64,000 nucleotides of DNA from Cacajao melanocephalus (GCA_963573385.1 CAUYLG010075573.1:1-64000), one strand, 5' to 3'. Positions 30,010 through 40,962 are shown, counted from the stretch's first letter. Program-made: numbers and translations. Notes: generated by a model from the sequence alone, not told the origin.

Positions 30010-30180
30010 TCACAGTAATTGACATTTATGGAGCGCCCACTATGTCCCAAGCAGCATAAGGACTTGCTTCCTTAATCCTCCTAATGACCACATTGTAGCA
30101 GGTTACCAGACGGGTAACTCACTTGCTGCAGAGCGCATGACTGCCAAGTATTTAAACCCAGGCCATCAGACAAAACCCAA
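30010..30180 (+). mobile_element. MIR fragment
   Basis: gacatttatggagcgcccac, tatgtcccaagcagcataag and atttaaacccaggccatcag. Confidence 0.75.
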
Positions 30181-30182
30181 AC

Positions 30183-30282
30183 CTCAGGAGGATGAGGCAG
30201 GAGAATCACTCGACCCTGGGAGGCAGAGGCTGCACTCCAGCCTGGGCAACAGAGAAAGACTCTGTCTCAAAAAAAAGAAAAG
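30183..30282 (+). mobile_element. Alu right-arm fragment, internally deleted
   Basis: gaggcaggagaatcactcga ... ggcagaggctg joins directly to cactccagcctgggcaacag, missing the usual intervening ~30 bp. Confidence 0.88.
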
Positions 30283-30334
30283 CGGTGGTAAGGGCAGCCA
30301 ACACATACCCCGGCCTGTGCTCTCATTTTAGCTG

Positions 30335-30798
<464 letters not shown>

Positions 30799-30859
30799 AG
30801 AGTGTTTCTGATTCCAAAGTGCCCTCAGAGTTGCAATAAAGAAGGAATCACACTAAGCT

Positions 30860-31170
30860 AGGTGGGCAGCTGAATCCTAGATGAGTCGAGACGGGGAAGA
30901 GAATTCCTCATGGTAGAAACCTCCACAATCGAAAACACCAAGGCGGAGAAAGTCACAGTGCTGGGCTGCAGGTGCATGAGGGAGGCTGTGTGGGGCTACC
31001 GGGGAGGAGATGTGGGTGGGGACAGACCGACTAGAAAGTCAAGCAGACAGCCTGAGTGTAATCCAATGGGCAGAAGGGAGCCATAGAAGGTTAATGAGGA
31101 GAGGAGTGACTTGACTAGAAATGGACTGTAGAAAGATTTACCCCAGCAAGGGAGAAGAGTGGCTACCAGA
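30860..31170 (+). mobile_element. L2 fragment
   Basis: caatgggcagaagggagcca tagaaggttaatgaggagag gagtgacttgac pattern of the L2 3' region. Confidence 0.5.
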
Positions 31171-31259
31171 TAAAGAAAATTAAAGGCAAAGAGACTTGCT
31201 ATAAAGAGGAAGGTGGGGATGTTAAGGGGCAAATGGACCCTTTTCTGAAAGTGGCATGC

Positions 31260-31480
31260 CATTCTTCCCTAAGAAGCCACCTCCCCCAGTCAGTCTCCTG
31301 CTTTGGGTGGGGCTGCCCCATCCCCCAACTCCAGGGATGGGCATGTGGTCCAGGCCTGGCCACCCAGAGTCCCAGTGATTGGTCTGGGGATGGGCACATG
31401 ACCTCGGGGGGTGCCAAAGACAGTCAGTCCAAGGACCCCCAAAATCACTGGCAAAGAGGCTTGCTCTGTCTCACCACCAA
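31260..31480 (-). repeat. Ancient CCAAT-containing interspersed repeat, copy B
   Basis: Minus strand: gtcatgtgcccatccccaga, ccaatcactgggactctggg, gaccacatgcccatccctgg, agttgggggatggggcagcc. Matches copies C and D in order. Family not identified. Confidence 0.5.
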
Positions 31481-31740
31481 GATGGCTCTGCCCGGGGGCT
31501 AAACCTTCCCCGACCCACAGGAATGGAGATGAAGGATAAAGACAGAGTTAGAAGAAGGAAGAGAGTTGTTTGGAGTTTGGCCAGGGTTTGCTGCTGCTAG
31601 AACTTCGCCTGGAGTTTCCAACCTAGAAGCCACAGATGGATTTTCTGCTTACATTCATCTGCACTGGGCATCTCTCACCGCCCTTGCAAGGTCTCTGACC
31701 ATCCCAGGCGAACTGAGCTATGGAGCAAGAAGCGAGAGCA

Positions 31741-31877
31741 GAGGCAGAGGTGGGGCAGAGGCCGTGGTGGGGCAGAGGCAGAGGTGGGGCAGAGGCAGAG
31801 GTGGGGCAGAGGCCGTGGTGGGGCAGAGGCAGAGGTGGGGCAGAGGCAGAGGTGGGGACAGAGGCCGTGGTGGGGCA
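31741..31877. repeat. 17-bp minisatellite with 51-bp higher-order order
   Basis: Eight units: A = gaggcagaggtggggca, B = gaggccgtggtggggca, in order A B A A B A A' B (A' has one inserted base). 51 bp is a multiple of three, so frames stay open on both strands. Confidence 0.95.
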
Positions 31878-31884
31878 GGCAGCG

Positions 31885-32490
31885 AGGGAGGCCAGGAGCC
31901 AGGCAAGTCCAGAAGAAGCAGAGGGTGCCGGGTCCCGTTGGCAGACAGACAGATGGGGAGGACGAGTGCGGGGGAACTGACCTGGCAACACAGACACCCA
32001 GCGGTCCTCTGGAAGACAGCTCCGAGGGAGGAAAGGCCAGGCCAGGGGGCTGGGGAGCGATGAGGAGGGGAGGCTGGGTGGAGAGATCCCACTCTGGGGA
32101 GCCTGGGGCAGGAAGGGGAGAAGGGACAGTAGGTAGCCTGGGGTGGGAGGGCCAAGGAAGAGATGTTTCAGAGAGCATGACTGAGTGCCAGAGCAGGGAG
32201 TGTTGGGAGGAGGGCAGGATCCCGGGAAGGCCCGTACCCCAAGTGTATAACGAAGAAACTGGGTGCTGTTTCTAGCCTTTCAAGTCTGCTGCCCATCTTG
32301 TGAGATGCCTGGAAACAAGAAGCCCAAGCCAGAGTGGAACCTTTCTTCTTAGGCCTGTCAGGGTACCCGGCAGGGAATCAAAGCCACAGAAGAGCCCTCA
32401 CTGCATCACGAGTGGGCAAACATCATTTGCCACCTGCCAACAATCCCACGAGAGGTCAGAATCTAAACAACTTCCTCAGAAGCCAGGAGC
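31885..32490. other. Intronic, GA-rich, no feature recognised
   Basis: G/A-rich plus strand flanking the minisatellite; frames continue from it but have no domain. Confidence 0.5.
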
Positions 32491-32690
32491 ACAGGCCCTG
32501 AGCTAGCCTGCCTGGGTTCAAGTCCTGGCTCTGCCACTTTCTAGCTGGGTAAACTCGGGAAGTCTATGAACCTCTCTGGTCCTCAGTTTCCTCATCGTAG
32601 AATGGCAGTAACCTCAGTACCTGCCACACTGGGGTGTTCTGAGGCATACGCCAGCTGAGGATGTCAACCGTGGTGACTGGTATCCAGCCA
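32490..32690 (+). mobile_element. MIR, well preserved
   Basis: cctgggttcaagtcctggct, ctgccactttctagctgggt, ggtcctcagtttcctcatcg and gtaacctcagtacctgccac. Confidence 0.88.
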
Positions 32691-32691
32691 G

Positions 32692-33325
32692 TGCTGGTGT
32701 TGAGAACATTGTCCCCGTGTTATGAGGATACAACAGCAGGATGGAACAAGCTTTTCCAAGAGGAACAAGAGCAGACACAGCAACTGTAATTCCCCTATGC
32801 ATTTGTCCAACAGATGGCAGGGAAAGAAAGCCGACTTCAGCTGAAGCTCCCAAGGCCCATTCATGAGGATCCACACACAGCACGCAGCAGGGAAGCATTT
32901 TTAGCTTCCTCGCCAGACGTTCGCCACTCCCCACTCCCATCCCTGGGGTGGGGGCAGGGGGTGGGTCTGAGCAGGAAACCACAAGCCTGCAGGAAGAAGG
33001 AGGTATTCTCCCACTAGCACCGACGCCTGGGAGTATCTGCCAGGAGTCTCCTAATGGGAGGGATGCTCTCTTCCTCATCACCTTCTACTTGCTAGAGAGA
33101 ACAGGAGCTTCAGATGCAGAACACGGTTTGATGGGGGAGGGGAGTAATGAGTGGACATCGGGAGGAGAGAAGCCGAATTGAGGGAGGGAAGCTGGCCTGC
33201 AAAGCACAGCCTCAGAGCCGGCAAAGCAGAAATACTGCTGAATCTCCTGGCTGTTCGCTCACCGGAGGGGAGAAGTTAAGAGTTTGCACTTATTCTGCTT
33301 GCAAAAGCATTCAGCCACAGAGGTG
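32692..33325. other. Intronic sequence, no feature recognised
   Basis: A 155-codon minus frame (32,614-33,081) starts within the MIR and lacks a recognisable domain. Confidence 0.45.
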
Positions 33326-33459
33326 GAGGGACGGAGGCCTGGGTTCAAATCCTGCCCTGCCAACTCTCCACGTCGTCACAGTGCTTCATGCTGCTATTTT
33401 AGGCCAACTGTTTACAAAAGCAATGAATGAATGTCCAGAGGCAGCGCTCAAGCAGAAAT

Positions 33460-33494
33460 TTTAGTGTGTGTGTGTGTGCGCGCATACACACGTG
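33460..33494. repeat. (TG)n(CG)n Z-DNA-prone microsatellite
   Basis: gtgtgtgtgtgtgtgcgcgc followed by atacacacgtg: alternating purine-pyrimidine with CG core. Confidence 0.92.
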
Positions 33495-33649
33495 TTCTTA
33501 GTGTCACCCAGCCTCTAGCAGTCACTCCACAAATATCCTTTGAATTCAACTAAATACAAAATAAAATTTGATTATGGAAGCAGTTAAGGAAAGAAACATC
33601 CACATGATCCCTGGCCCAGTTTTGTACTTTTTATTTATTTTGCAAACAA

Positions 33650-34288
<639 letters not shown>

Positions 34289-34339
34289 TCATGGATCACA
34301 CACCACACGGAAGTGCCTAAGGCACACAGATCTTAATAA

Positions 34340-34585
34340 TACAGTCTGCTGATTTTTTACGGGGATACACACCTGTGTAATGCCCTCCCCGATCAACATA
34401 GGGGACATTCCCAGCTCCCAGCAGTCCCAGTGGTGTGCCCCTCCCAATCAGTGGCTATCTGCCCCAAAAGCTAACCTCAATTCTGACACTGACACCACAG
34501 ATTAGCTTCGTCTTGTCTAGGATTTCTTATAAATGGAATCATACGGTGTGTACTCTTTTGCATCTGCCTCTACTCGTCAAATTAA
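34340..34585 (-). mobile_element. Old L1 fragment (L1M class)
   Basis: tacacacctgtgtaatgccc, cacagattagcttcgtcttg, tataaatggaatcatacggt, gtgtactcttttgcatctgc. Confidence 0.8.
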
Positions 34586-34879
34586 AAATCACATCAAATC
34601 AGCACACCGGCAGACAATGATAGTGGGAGAAAAGAGGGCGCGGCTGAGTTTCTTTCCCTCCCAACCAGCCCCTAGCCTGTTCGTATTTGGGCTCAAAGGG
34701 GATGGTGGGAAAAGCTGGAAACACACGAGTTGACCTTGGAAAACCAGTGAACCACAGGGGGTTAAAGAGCCGCCCGGCATGGAGAGGGCATTGTGGAAGG
34801 GCGGAGGCAGGTGGGTCACTTCGCTTGCTTCGGATGTCCAGAGGGGAGAAGGTTTTATGAGGCCTTAAAACGCTCCCAT
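34586..34879. other. Repeat-free shoulder before the CpG island
   Basis: No repeat family recognised; begins an Alu-free stretch that lasts to 37,278. Confidence 0.5.
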
Positions 34880-35016
34880 CGGGCTCCTCCCACGCTGTGC
34901 GCTAGGGGCACCGCATGTGGCCACCGGTTCCTCCCGGGTTGGCCTTAGCCGCCGCTGCCCGGGTGCAGGCAACCTCCCAACGACCACGCATCCGCCGGGC
35001 AGGCGCGCCTCCCTAC

Positions 35017-35099
35017 CTGTGCACTGCTGGATGAAGTGCTGGTACTCCGCTCCCTGCTCGCCGGGGACGATGGTGGAGCCGTCATATTTAAAAGTCACC
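35017..35099 (-). CDS. COTL1: COTL1 coding exon 2 (residues 26-54, both end codons split)
   Basis: Encodes residues 27-53 (VTFKYDGSTIVP..., ending QQCT) of the coactosin ADF-homology fold, with one base of codon 26 and one of codon 54: 1+81+1 = 83 nt. The acceptor reads ...CCCAACCCAAAG before GGTGAC; the donor is ACAG before GTAGGG. The exon sits 263 bp from exon 1, still inside the CpG island. An unusual (TG)n-T6 tract lies just upstream of the acceptor. Open-frame reading past either boundary gives non-homologous sequence, which confirms the splice sites. No frameshift or stop is present. Confidence 0.97.
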
Positions 35100-35362
35100 C
35101 TTTGGGTTGGGAGAAGAAAAAACACAGACACACACACACACATCAGCGCTGGTGGCCGCGAGGCGCGGCGCTCGCAGAGGACAATCTTAACAGACGCGCC
35201 GGCCACGGAGGAGCCCGCGGGGGCCTGGCACGCCGTCCCGGAATCAGGCGAGGAAGACAGCGCGGGAGGTCCCGAACCCGTCCCGCCCGGAGGCCGGCTC
35301 GGCGCGCGAGGCCCCGCGCGAGCCCGGGGAGCGGGGCGCGGAGAGGAATGAAAAGTTCCTAC
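35100..35362 (-). other. COTL1: COTL1 intron 1 (263 bp, CpG-rich)
   Basis: Very short, GC-rich first intron lying inside the promoter island. Its 3' end in gene sense is a (TG)n run, T6, then a pyrimidine stretch and the CAAAG acceptor. Confidence 0.95.
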
Positions 35363-35439
35363 CAGATGACGGCCGAGCCGTCGTCGCGCACCAGGTTGTA
35401 CGCCGCCCGGCAAGCCTCTTTGTCGATCTTGGTGGCCAT
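35363..35439 (-). CDS. COTL1: COTL1 coding exon 1 (residues 1-26, last codon split)
   Basis: Encodes the N-terminus of coactosin-like protein 1: MATKIDKEACRAAYNLVRDD, then GSAVI and the first two bases of Trp26. The protein is a small cytoplasmic member of the ADF/cofilin-homology family that binds F-actin and 5-lipoxygenase (family knowledge). The ATG is the complement of 35,437-35,439 with G at -3 and +4, a good Kozak context. The exon ends ATC TG before a GTAGGA donor; the split codon is completed by G at the start of exon 2, restoring the known sequence. It lies in a CpG island. The 77 nt equal 25 codons plus two bases. Identification rests on recognising the protein together with two in-phase junctions, so confidence is very high. 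Confidence 0.97.
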
Positions 35440-35620
35440 CGCCGCGGGGCGCAGCGGGGACACTGCCCGGGACGGCCGAGCGCGCCCCTGGCCGGCGGCG
35501 GGGATGGGAGCGCGGCGGGGACGCGCCGAGGGCGCACGGGCGGGAGGCGGTGGCGACGGCGACGCGGCGCCTGCGAGCTCCGAGCGCGGCGGCGGCTCCC
35601 ACTGCGGACGGAGAGCGCGC
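35440..35620 (-). other. COTL1: COTL1 5' UTR (start site approximate)
   Basis: GC-rich leader upstream of the ATG, without TATA box or intervening splice signal. The transcription start is inferred to lie near 35,600, downstream of the CCAAT and GC boxes; the precise position cannot be read from sequence. Confidence 0.6.
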
Positions 35621-35760
35621 GGGGACCCCAGGCCGCGGCCTGCCCCGCCCCCCCGCGCCCATTGGCCTCCCAGGCCGCGGCCCGCCTCGTCATTGGCCGC
35701 CGGGCTGCGGGGGCGGAGCGTCTTGATTCTCCGGCGGCCAATCCCAGCCCGTGAGGCTTG
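35621..35760 (-). promoter_or_regulatory. COTL1: COTL1 core promoter: three CCAAT boxes and GC boxes
   Basis: Gene-sense GGCCAAT boxes are the complements of 35,661-35,665 and 35,692-35,696, spaced 31 bp; a third box in the opposite orientation lies at 35,738-35,742. GC boxes lie at 35,643-35,654 (ccccgccccccc) and 35,709-35,719 (ggggcggagc core). No TATA box is seen. This is a typical NF-Y/Sp1-type CpG-island promoter by motif; factor binding is inferred. Confidence 0.75.
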
Positions 35761-35789
35761 CGCAACTCTGCGGTGGGGGCCGGAGTAGG

Positions 35790-36330
35790 GGCTTTGCCTC
35801 CTCCCTCTCCCTCCTCCCTCCCCCTCCCGCTCTCTTACCCCCAACATCCCTAAGCTCTCCCCCCACCACATCCTTATGCTCCCTCCTCCTTCTTCTCACT
35901 TCCCCTCCTCCCCTCCCGACCCCTCTCTGGAAACTTCCACTTCCCCAACCCCCTTTCCCACCCCGCCTTCCTCCTTTCCCTCCTCCTTCCTCTTCTTCCC
36001 CCGACCCCTTGCTTCCCCCCACCCCTTGCTTCCCCTACTTCCCTGATCTCTCCTCCCTCCGTCCCTTCCCTCCCCTCTTTCTCGCTTACCCCCTCATTCC
36101 TCCTCTCCTCCTCCTCCCTCTTCTTGCCTATCCCAGCCCAAAACTTCAGCGTCCTCCCTATTTCCTTCTCCCCAAGCTCTCTTCTTTCCTCCTCCTTGAC
36201 CTCTCCCCTGGCTTCCCCCTGGCTTCCCCTCCCTCTTCTCCGCTTACCCTCCTGGTATCTGCTCCCTCCCTGTCCCCTACTGCCTCCCCTCTCCCCCTTA
36301 CTCATTCTCCCCACCCCCCTGCCCCTGAGG
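35790..36330. repeat. Polypyrimidine/polypurine block, ~540 bp
   Basis: The plus strand is almost only C and T (ctccctctccctcctccctc and variants), with few purines over half a kilobase. It lies about 200-730 bp upstream of the inferred COTL1 start, so the purine-rich strand is gene sense. It keeps long spurious frames open (Pro/Leu/Ser-rich on plus, Gly/Glu/Arg-rich on minus). Triplex or nuclease-sensitive structure is possible by composition. Confidence 0.9.
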
Positions 36331-36334
36331 CTGC

Positions 36335-36640
36335 AGGGCTGCCAAGCTCCACCGGGGAGCTCCACGTGGATGATGTAATGCATCAAACCCAAGGAGACAG
36401 GCTGGCCACCGTCCCTACCCCAGCGTTTAGTTCCATGGATTCTAGGTGGGGAGGAATTGGAAAGAATAAAGTATTTTGAATAGGAAGGGGGTAGAAAGTG
36501 GACTGCTTCCAAAACGCTGGTGGGCTCACTGTTTACTCTGGTTTCTGGTCATTTGGATTCCCATCCTAACCTCTCCCTTTGGGCTTCTCTGAAAGCAAGA
36601 GCTGACTCATTCTGTCTTCCTCATTCCTTCACTGACTCAT
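36335..36640. other. Intergenic sequence, no feature recognised
   Basis: Unique-looking sequence just beyond the pyrimidine block. Confidence 0.5.
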
Positions 36641-36699
36641 TCATTCATTCCCTCATCCAGACATTCCACAGAGACCAGTTACAGCCTCCAGGCAGGTGA

Positions 36700-36860
36700 A
36701 AAGCCAGGGTTCTGAAGACTGAGCTCTTGAATTACATTCAGCACTGCCACTTTCCAACTGGAGGCCATTGGAAAGCCTTAAAACCACTCTGAAATTACTT
36801 TCCTCAAATCGGAAAAATAGTATAACTGACACCACTGCTTTAAGTTTAATTGAAATCATA
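36700..36860 (+). mobile_element. MIR fragment, weak
   Basis: ttcagcactgccactttcca ... ctttcctcaaatcggaaaaa matches MIR middle loosely. Confidence 0.45.
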
Positions 36861-36864
36861 CGTG

Positions 36865-37275
36865 TAACAAATATACTAGACATTCGATAAAATGTCATCA
36901 TTGTTGTTTATTAAGTGATAAAAACAAATCCTAAATGGAAACCCAAAAGGTCAGTGACAATGTCCAATTAATATTGGAATTCTCAGCAAGAAAAAGACAT
37001 AAACAAGAAATTGAATGAATGAATGAATCAATCAATCAATGCTTAGCTGAATGGGTAGGTGGACAGGAACAGAGTTTCAGAAGAGTAGAGGCAGATGCTG
37101 TTATAAATAAGACAAAAACAAAGAAGTTCTCATTTCATGCCCCGCAAAGCGGTTCCTCCCTAACTCCTTAATAAGGGTAATGGGACAATGGGCCACTGGA
37201 AAGAAGAGCAAAGATGGATCCATTGATCAGGGAAAATTCCAAAAGGATCAAAAATGTAAACACAAATAAAGGAAC
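36865..37275. other. AT-rich intergenic sequence
   Basis: Contains (TGAA)/(TCAA) tetranucleotide run gaatgaatgaatcaatcaat at 37,015-37,040; otherwise unassigned. Confidence 0.5.
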
Positions 37276-37278
37276 TCA

Positions 37279-37630
<352 letters not shown>

Positions 37631-37705
37631 CTATGTTACCCAAATCCAAATCCAAAAACCAGTGAAAAGATGAATACATTCAAACATATAAAAAGTGATC
37701 TAGCA

Positions 37706-38010
37706 GGCTGGCCATGGTGGCTCACACCTGTAATCGCAGCACTTTGAGAGGAAAAGGTGGGTGGATCACCTGAACCCAGGAGATCAAGACCAGCCTGACC
37801 AACATGGTGAAACCCCATCTCCACTAAAAATACAGAATTAGCTGGGCATGATGGTGGGTGCCTGTAATCCCAGCTACCAGGAGGCTGAGGCAGGAGAATC
37901 ACTTGAAACTAGGAGGCAAAGGTTGCAGTGAGCCAAGATTGCACCACTGCACTCCAGCCTGGGCAATAGAGTGGGATTCTGTCTCAAAAATACATAAATA
38001 AATAAATAAA
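37706..38010 (+). mobile_element. Alu with 16-bp target duplication
   Basis: ggctggccatggtggctcac to an (AAAT)n-type tail; ataaaaagtgatctag at 37,688-37,703 and 38,011-38,026. Confidence 0.96.
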
Positions 38011-38144
38011 ATAAAAAGTGATCTAGGAAAAAAAAATACCATACCACCTCATGCAAAGTGTAAAAATAGTCAAAGCAGTGAAAAGTGTTTGCAACTCAAA
38101 CAATTAGTCTTGCTAACACATAGAGAAGTCAACCTTAAAAAAAG

Positions 38145-38475
38145 AAAATGAAAAGAAAAATAGGCACAGCATATGACCAGACAGATTAAATGATCTAAAA
38201 CATGTGAAAAGATGCTCAACCTCAACTCCTAACAAGAGAAATACAAATTAAAGCAAAACTGAGATGTCTTTTTAAAAAATAAATAAACTAGCAAGTTGGC
38301 AAAAATAGAAATCTTTGACAAGCCTCCTTTGCTAGGGAGGCTATGAAGAACCATACCGTCTTGTGTATTGCTGGTGTGAGTATAAACTGACACAACCCCC
38401 ATGAAGCCCCCGTGGAGGCTAGTTGGTAATGTCTAGCAAATTTACAAGTCTGTGCGCCCTTGATCAATCCATTTA
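38145..38475 (+). mobile_element. Old L1 ORF2-region fragment
   Basis: gtgaaaagatgctcaacctc, gagaaatacaaattaaagca, cttgtgtattgctggtgtga and ctagttggtaatgtctagca follow L1 order. Frame broken; no function. Confidence 0.85.
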
Positions 38476-38477
38476 CC

Positions 38478-38595
38478 CTATAGGGTCAGTGGTGCCCAGC
38501 TCTGGCTGGACATGGGAATCACCAGGATTGCCTGATCCCACAACCAGACATTCTGATATAATTGGTCTGAGATATGCCCTGGGTATGGAGTTGTG
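38478..38595 (+). mobile_element. MER5-type DNA transposon, left part
   Basis: ggacatgggaatcaccagga and agacattctgatataattgg. Continues after the Alu at about 38,889 (cctcctgggtgatgcttatg ... gaaagtcactgct). Confidence 0.65.
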
Positions 38596-38600
38596 TGTTT

Positions 38601-38888
38601 GGTTGTTTGTTTTTTAAGGCAAGGTCTTGCCTGCCTCAAAAAACCCTGTCACCCAGGCTGGAGTGCAGTGACGCAATCTCAGCACACTGCAGCCTTGACC
38701 TCCCAGGCTCAAGCAATCCTCCCACCTCAGCCGCTCGAGTAGATGAGACTACAGGCACATGCCACCATGCCTGGCTAATTTTTGTATTTTTTGTAGAGAC
38801 AGCTCAGACTGCTCTGGAACTCCTGAGCTCAAGGGATCCGCCTGCCTCAGCCTCCCAGAGTGCAGGTGTGCACCACCGCGCCCAGCCA
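38601..38888 (-). mobile_element. Alu inserted in a MER5 remnant
   Basis: tttttaaggcaaggtcttgc, an unusual 14-bp insertion (ctcaaaaaaccctg area), then the Alu body to cgcccagcc. Confidence 0.9.
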
Positions 38889-38955
38889 TGTGGGGATTTC
38901 TGTAAATCCTCCTGGGTGATGCTTATGTTCAGTTGGGGCTGAAAGTCACTGCTAT
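38889..38955 (+). mobile_element. MER5-type DNA transposon, right part
   Basis: cctcctgggtgatgcttatg to gaaagtcactgctatag; same element as 38,478-38,595, split by the Alu. Confidence 0.6.
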
Positions 38956-38984
38956 AGATACGCTTGTATGTGTTATTCATTGAG

Positions 38985-39265
38985 CTTTATTTCTAAGGCA
39001 GAAGGTGAGGGCTAATCTGAGTCCCCATCAATGGGGGGCTAGACGAATAGGTAATAACACCGGTGAGCAATGCAGGACTATGAAGCTGTAAAAGAAAGAA
39101 AGGATAAGGGCCCTCTCTAGATGCCGATTTGGAACATTCTACAAGATAGATCATGAAGAAGCAAAGCTAGCTACTGAGTAGTGTGTTCAGAACAGTACTA
39201 CCTTTTGGGTAAAATAGGGTGGGGTGTTAAGAGATATTGTATTTGTTTATATTGGCATTAAAACT
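38985..39265 (+). mobile_element. Old L1 3' fragment
   Basis: gagtccccatcaatgggggg, gcaggactatgaagctgtaa and cagaacagtactaccttttg match the L1 order downstream of the 38.1-38.47 kb fragment. Confidence 0.75.
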
Positions 39266-39269
39266 TCTG

Positions 39270-39835
39270 GTAGAGCACACAGAGTAAAATACCAGTACCT
39301 GTGGAGGAGGTGAAGCAGAGAGTCAGGCAAAAAGGATTAGGGACTGGGGTGGGGGAGTTTCCCTATATACCTTCTTAATTTAGTTTAGTTCTCCACCATG
39401 TGAATGTATTATCTGTTCAGAATGCTAAACTACCACCCCAAAAAGTGGCTGCCATACTGAATTCGATTCTCAGTCTCCACGGTTCAGTGTTGCTGGAGGA
39501 ATCCCAAGAAAGTACTGGGTACTGGGAAGCCCTTCTTCATTCCGCCTTGAATTGGTGTTCTCTTTCTAGTCATTGCTGCGATCGCCCTCTACTGGACTGA
39601 AAGTGTAAGGCATTAGTTTTAAAGAGAACCCTGATGTGGAGCGTTTGCTGCCCACTTGCCCAGCTAAAGGAGAAAAATAAACCTCGTATCAGAAATAAGT
39701 ATTGTGTGTAAATATTTGCCTAAATTGCAATCAGTGTGATATAAAAACAATCTAATTCTATTCATGTTTCTTTAAGAGAAATCAAAGTATTTGACACTTA
39801 CCTATGTGCTATGCACTGTGTTAAGAATTGGAGAA
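39270..39835. other. Intergenic sequence, no feature recognised
   Basis: Unassigned; possibly more decayed L1 at the left end. Confidence 0.4.
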
Positions 39836-39842
39836 GCAGGGA

Positions 39843-40137
39843 GGCCAGGCGTGGTGACTCATGCCTGTAGCCCCAGCACTTTGGGAAGCCGAGGTGGGTG
39901 TATCTCGAGGTCAGGAGTTCAAGACCAGCCTGGGCAAGACAGTGAAACCCCGTCTCTACTAAAAATACAAAAATTAGCCAGATGTGGTGCTGGGCACCTG
40001 TAATCCCAGCTACTCGGTACGCTGAAGCAGAGAATTGCTTGAACCCGGGAGGCAGAGGTTGCAGTGAGCCGAGATTGCACCACTGTACTCCAGCCTGGGC
40101 GACACAGTGAGAATCTGTCACAAAAAAAAAAAAAAAA
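39843..40137 (+). mobile_element. Alu (first of two at one site)
   Basis: ggccaggcgtggtgactcat to A16, between aattggagaagcagg and aattggggaagtagg. Confidence 0.95.
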
Positions 40138-40149
40138 ATTGGGGAAGTA

Positions 40150-40438
40150 GGCCAGGTGCAATAATCCCAACAATTTGGGAGGCAGAAGCAGGAGGGTTGC
40201 TTCAGCCCAGGAGTCTGAGAACAGGCTGGTCAACATGGCAAAACCCTGCCTCTAAATAAAACTAAACATAAAAGCTAGTAAGGTATGTGGCAGGTACCTG
40301 TAATCCCAGTTCGTGAGAGGCTGAGGTGGGAAAATGGCTTGAACCCAAAAGATCAATGCTTCAGTGAGTTATGATCATGCCACTGCACTCCAGCCCGAGT
40401 GACAGAGCAAGACCCTGTCTCAAAAAGAAAAAAAAAAA
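40150..40438 (+). mobile_element. Alu (second at the same site), older
   Basis: gccaggtgcaataatcccaa, missing about 20 bp near the start, to A12; followed by a third copy of the target, aattgggaagtgct. Confidence 0.92.
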
Positions 40439-40467
40439 AGAATTGGGAAGTGCTAGAAATTCATCCA

Positions 40468-40490
40468 TCCATTCATTCATTCATTCCTGG
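40468..40490. repeat. (CATT)n microsatellite
   Basis: catccattcattcattcatt. Confidence 0.9.
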
Positions 40491-40494
40491 CACT

Positions 40495-40960
40495 GGGCCT
40501 ATTTTGTGTCCAAGGAGGTCAAAAACTTACTTGCCTGTAGGGGGCAGGCATGGAATGTAAATGAGCCAAGCGCACATAACATAAGAAAATTTTTTCTGGA
40601 ACAGGTGATCCTCTCTGTTCTCTCTTCCTCCAGGAGTAAGTTTCATGTTCAGACCCTTCCTCACCCAAAGAGGGTCACTGGCTCTCAGCTCCGCCGTAGC
40701 TGCTATGCACAATGCCAAGCCTCCAGTTGTTTAGGCAAAGAAAAAAATCTGGATGTCCTTGTGAAATCTCTTATTTTTATATTTTGGTGACAAAAATGTG
40801 ACATATAAGAACTACTGGTGTGAAAGTGTGAACTAGGCAAATATCTTCCAGTCCTCTCAGGGCTTAAAAAGTCTATTATGGGTGACATTCACTTTAGTGT
40901 GGACACAACTGGTTGTCGGCAACAGAAAACTCAATTAAAATAGGCTTGAACAATGGAAAA
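40495..40960. other. Intergenic sequence, no feature recognised
   Basis: A 139-codon plus frame (40,371-40,790) begins inside an Alu and has no domain. Confidence 0.45.
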
Positions 40961-40962
40961 AA

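Larger units (their letters stand above)
34880..35775. promoter_or_regulatory. COTL1: CpG island over COTL1 promoter, exon 1, intron 1 and exon 2
   Basis: About 0.9 kb with dense CpG (runs such as gcgcgcgaggccccgcgcgagc near 35,300) in an otherwise CpG-poor window. It is the only such region. It contains both 5' coding exons and ends abruptly at the pyrimidine-rich block. Confidence 0.92.

Noticed and set aside
31566..32275. Frames of 145-167 codons on both strands
   Set aside because: Driven by the 17-bp/51-bp minisatellite, which is open in every frame.
35036..35788. 250-codon plus-strand frame opposite COTL1 exons
   Set aside because: High GC removes stop codons; it is antisense to validated exons and has no domain.
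35751..36479. 242-codon plus-strand frame
   Set aside because: Pro/Leu/Ser-rich translation of the polypyrimidine block; low complexity keeps all frames open.
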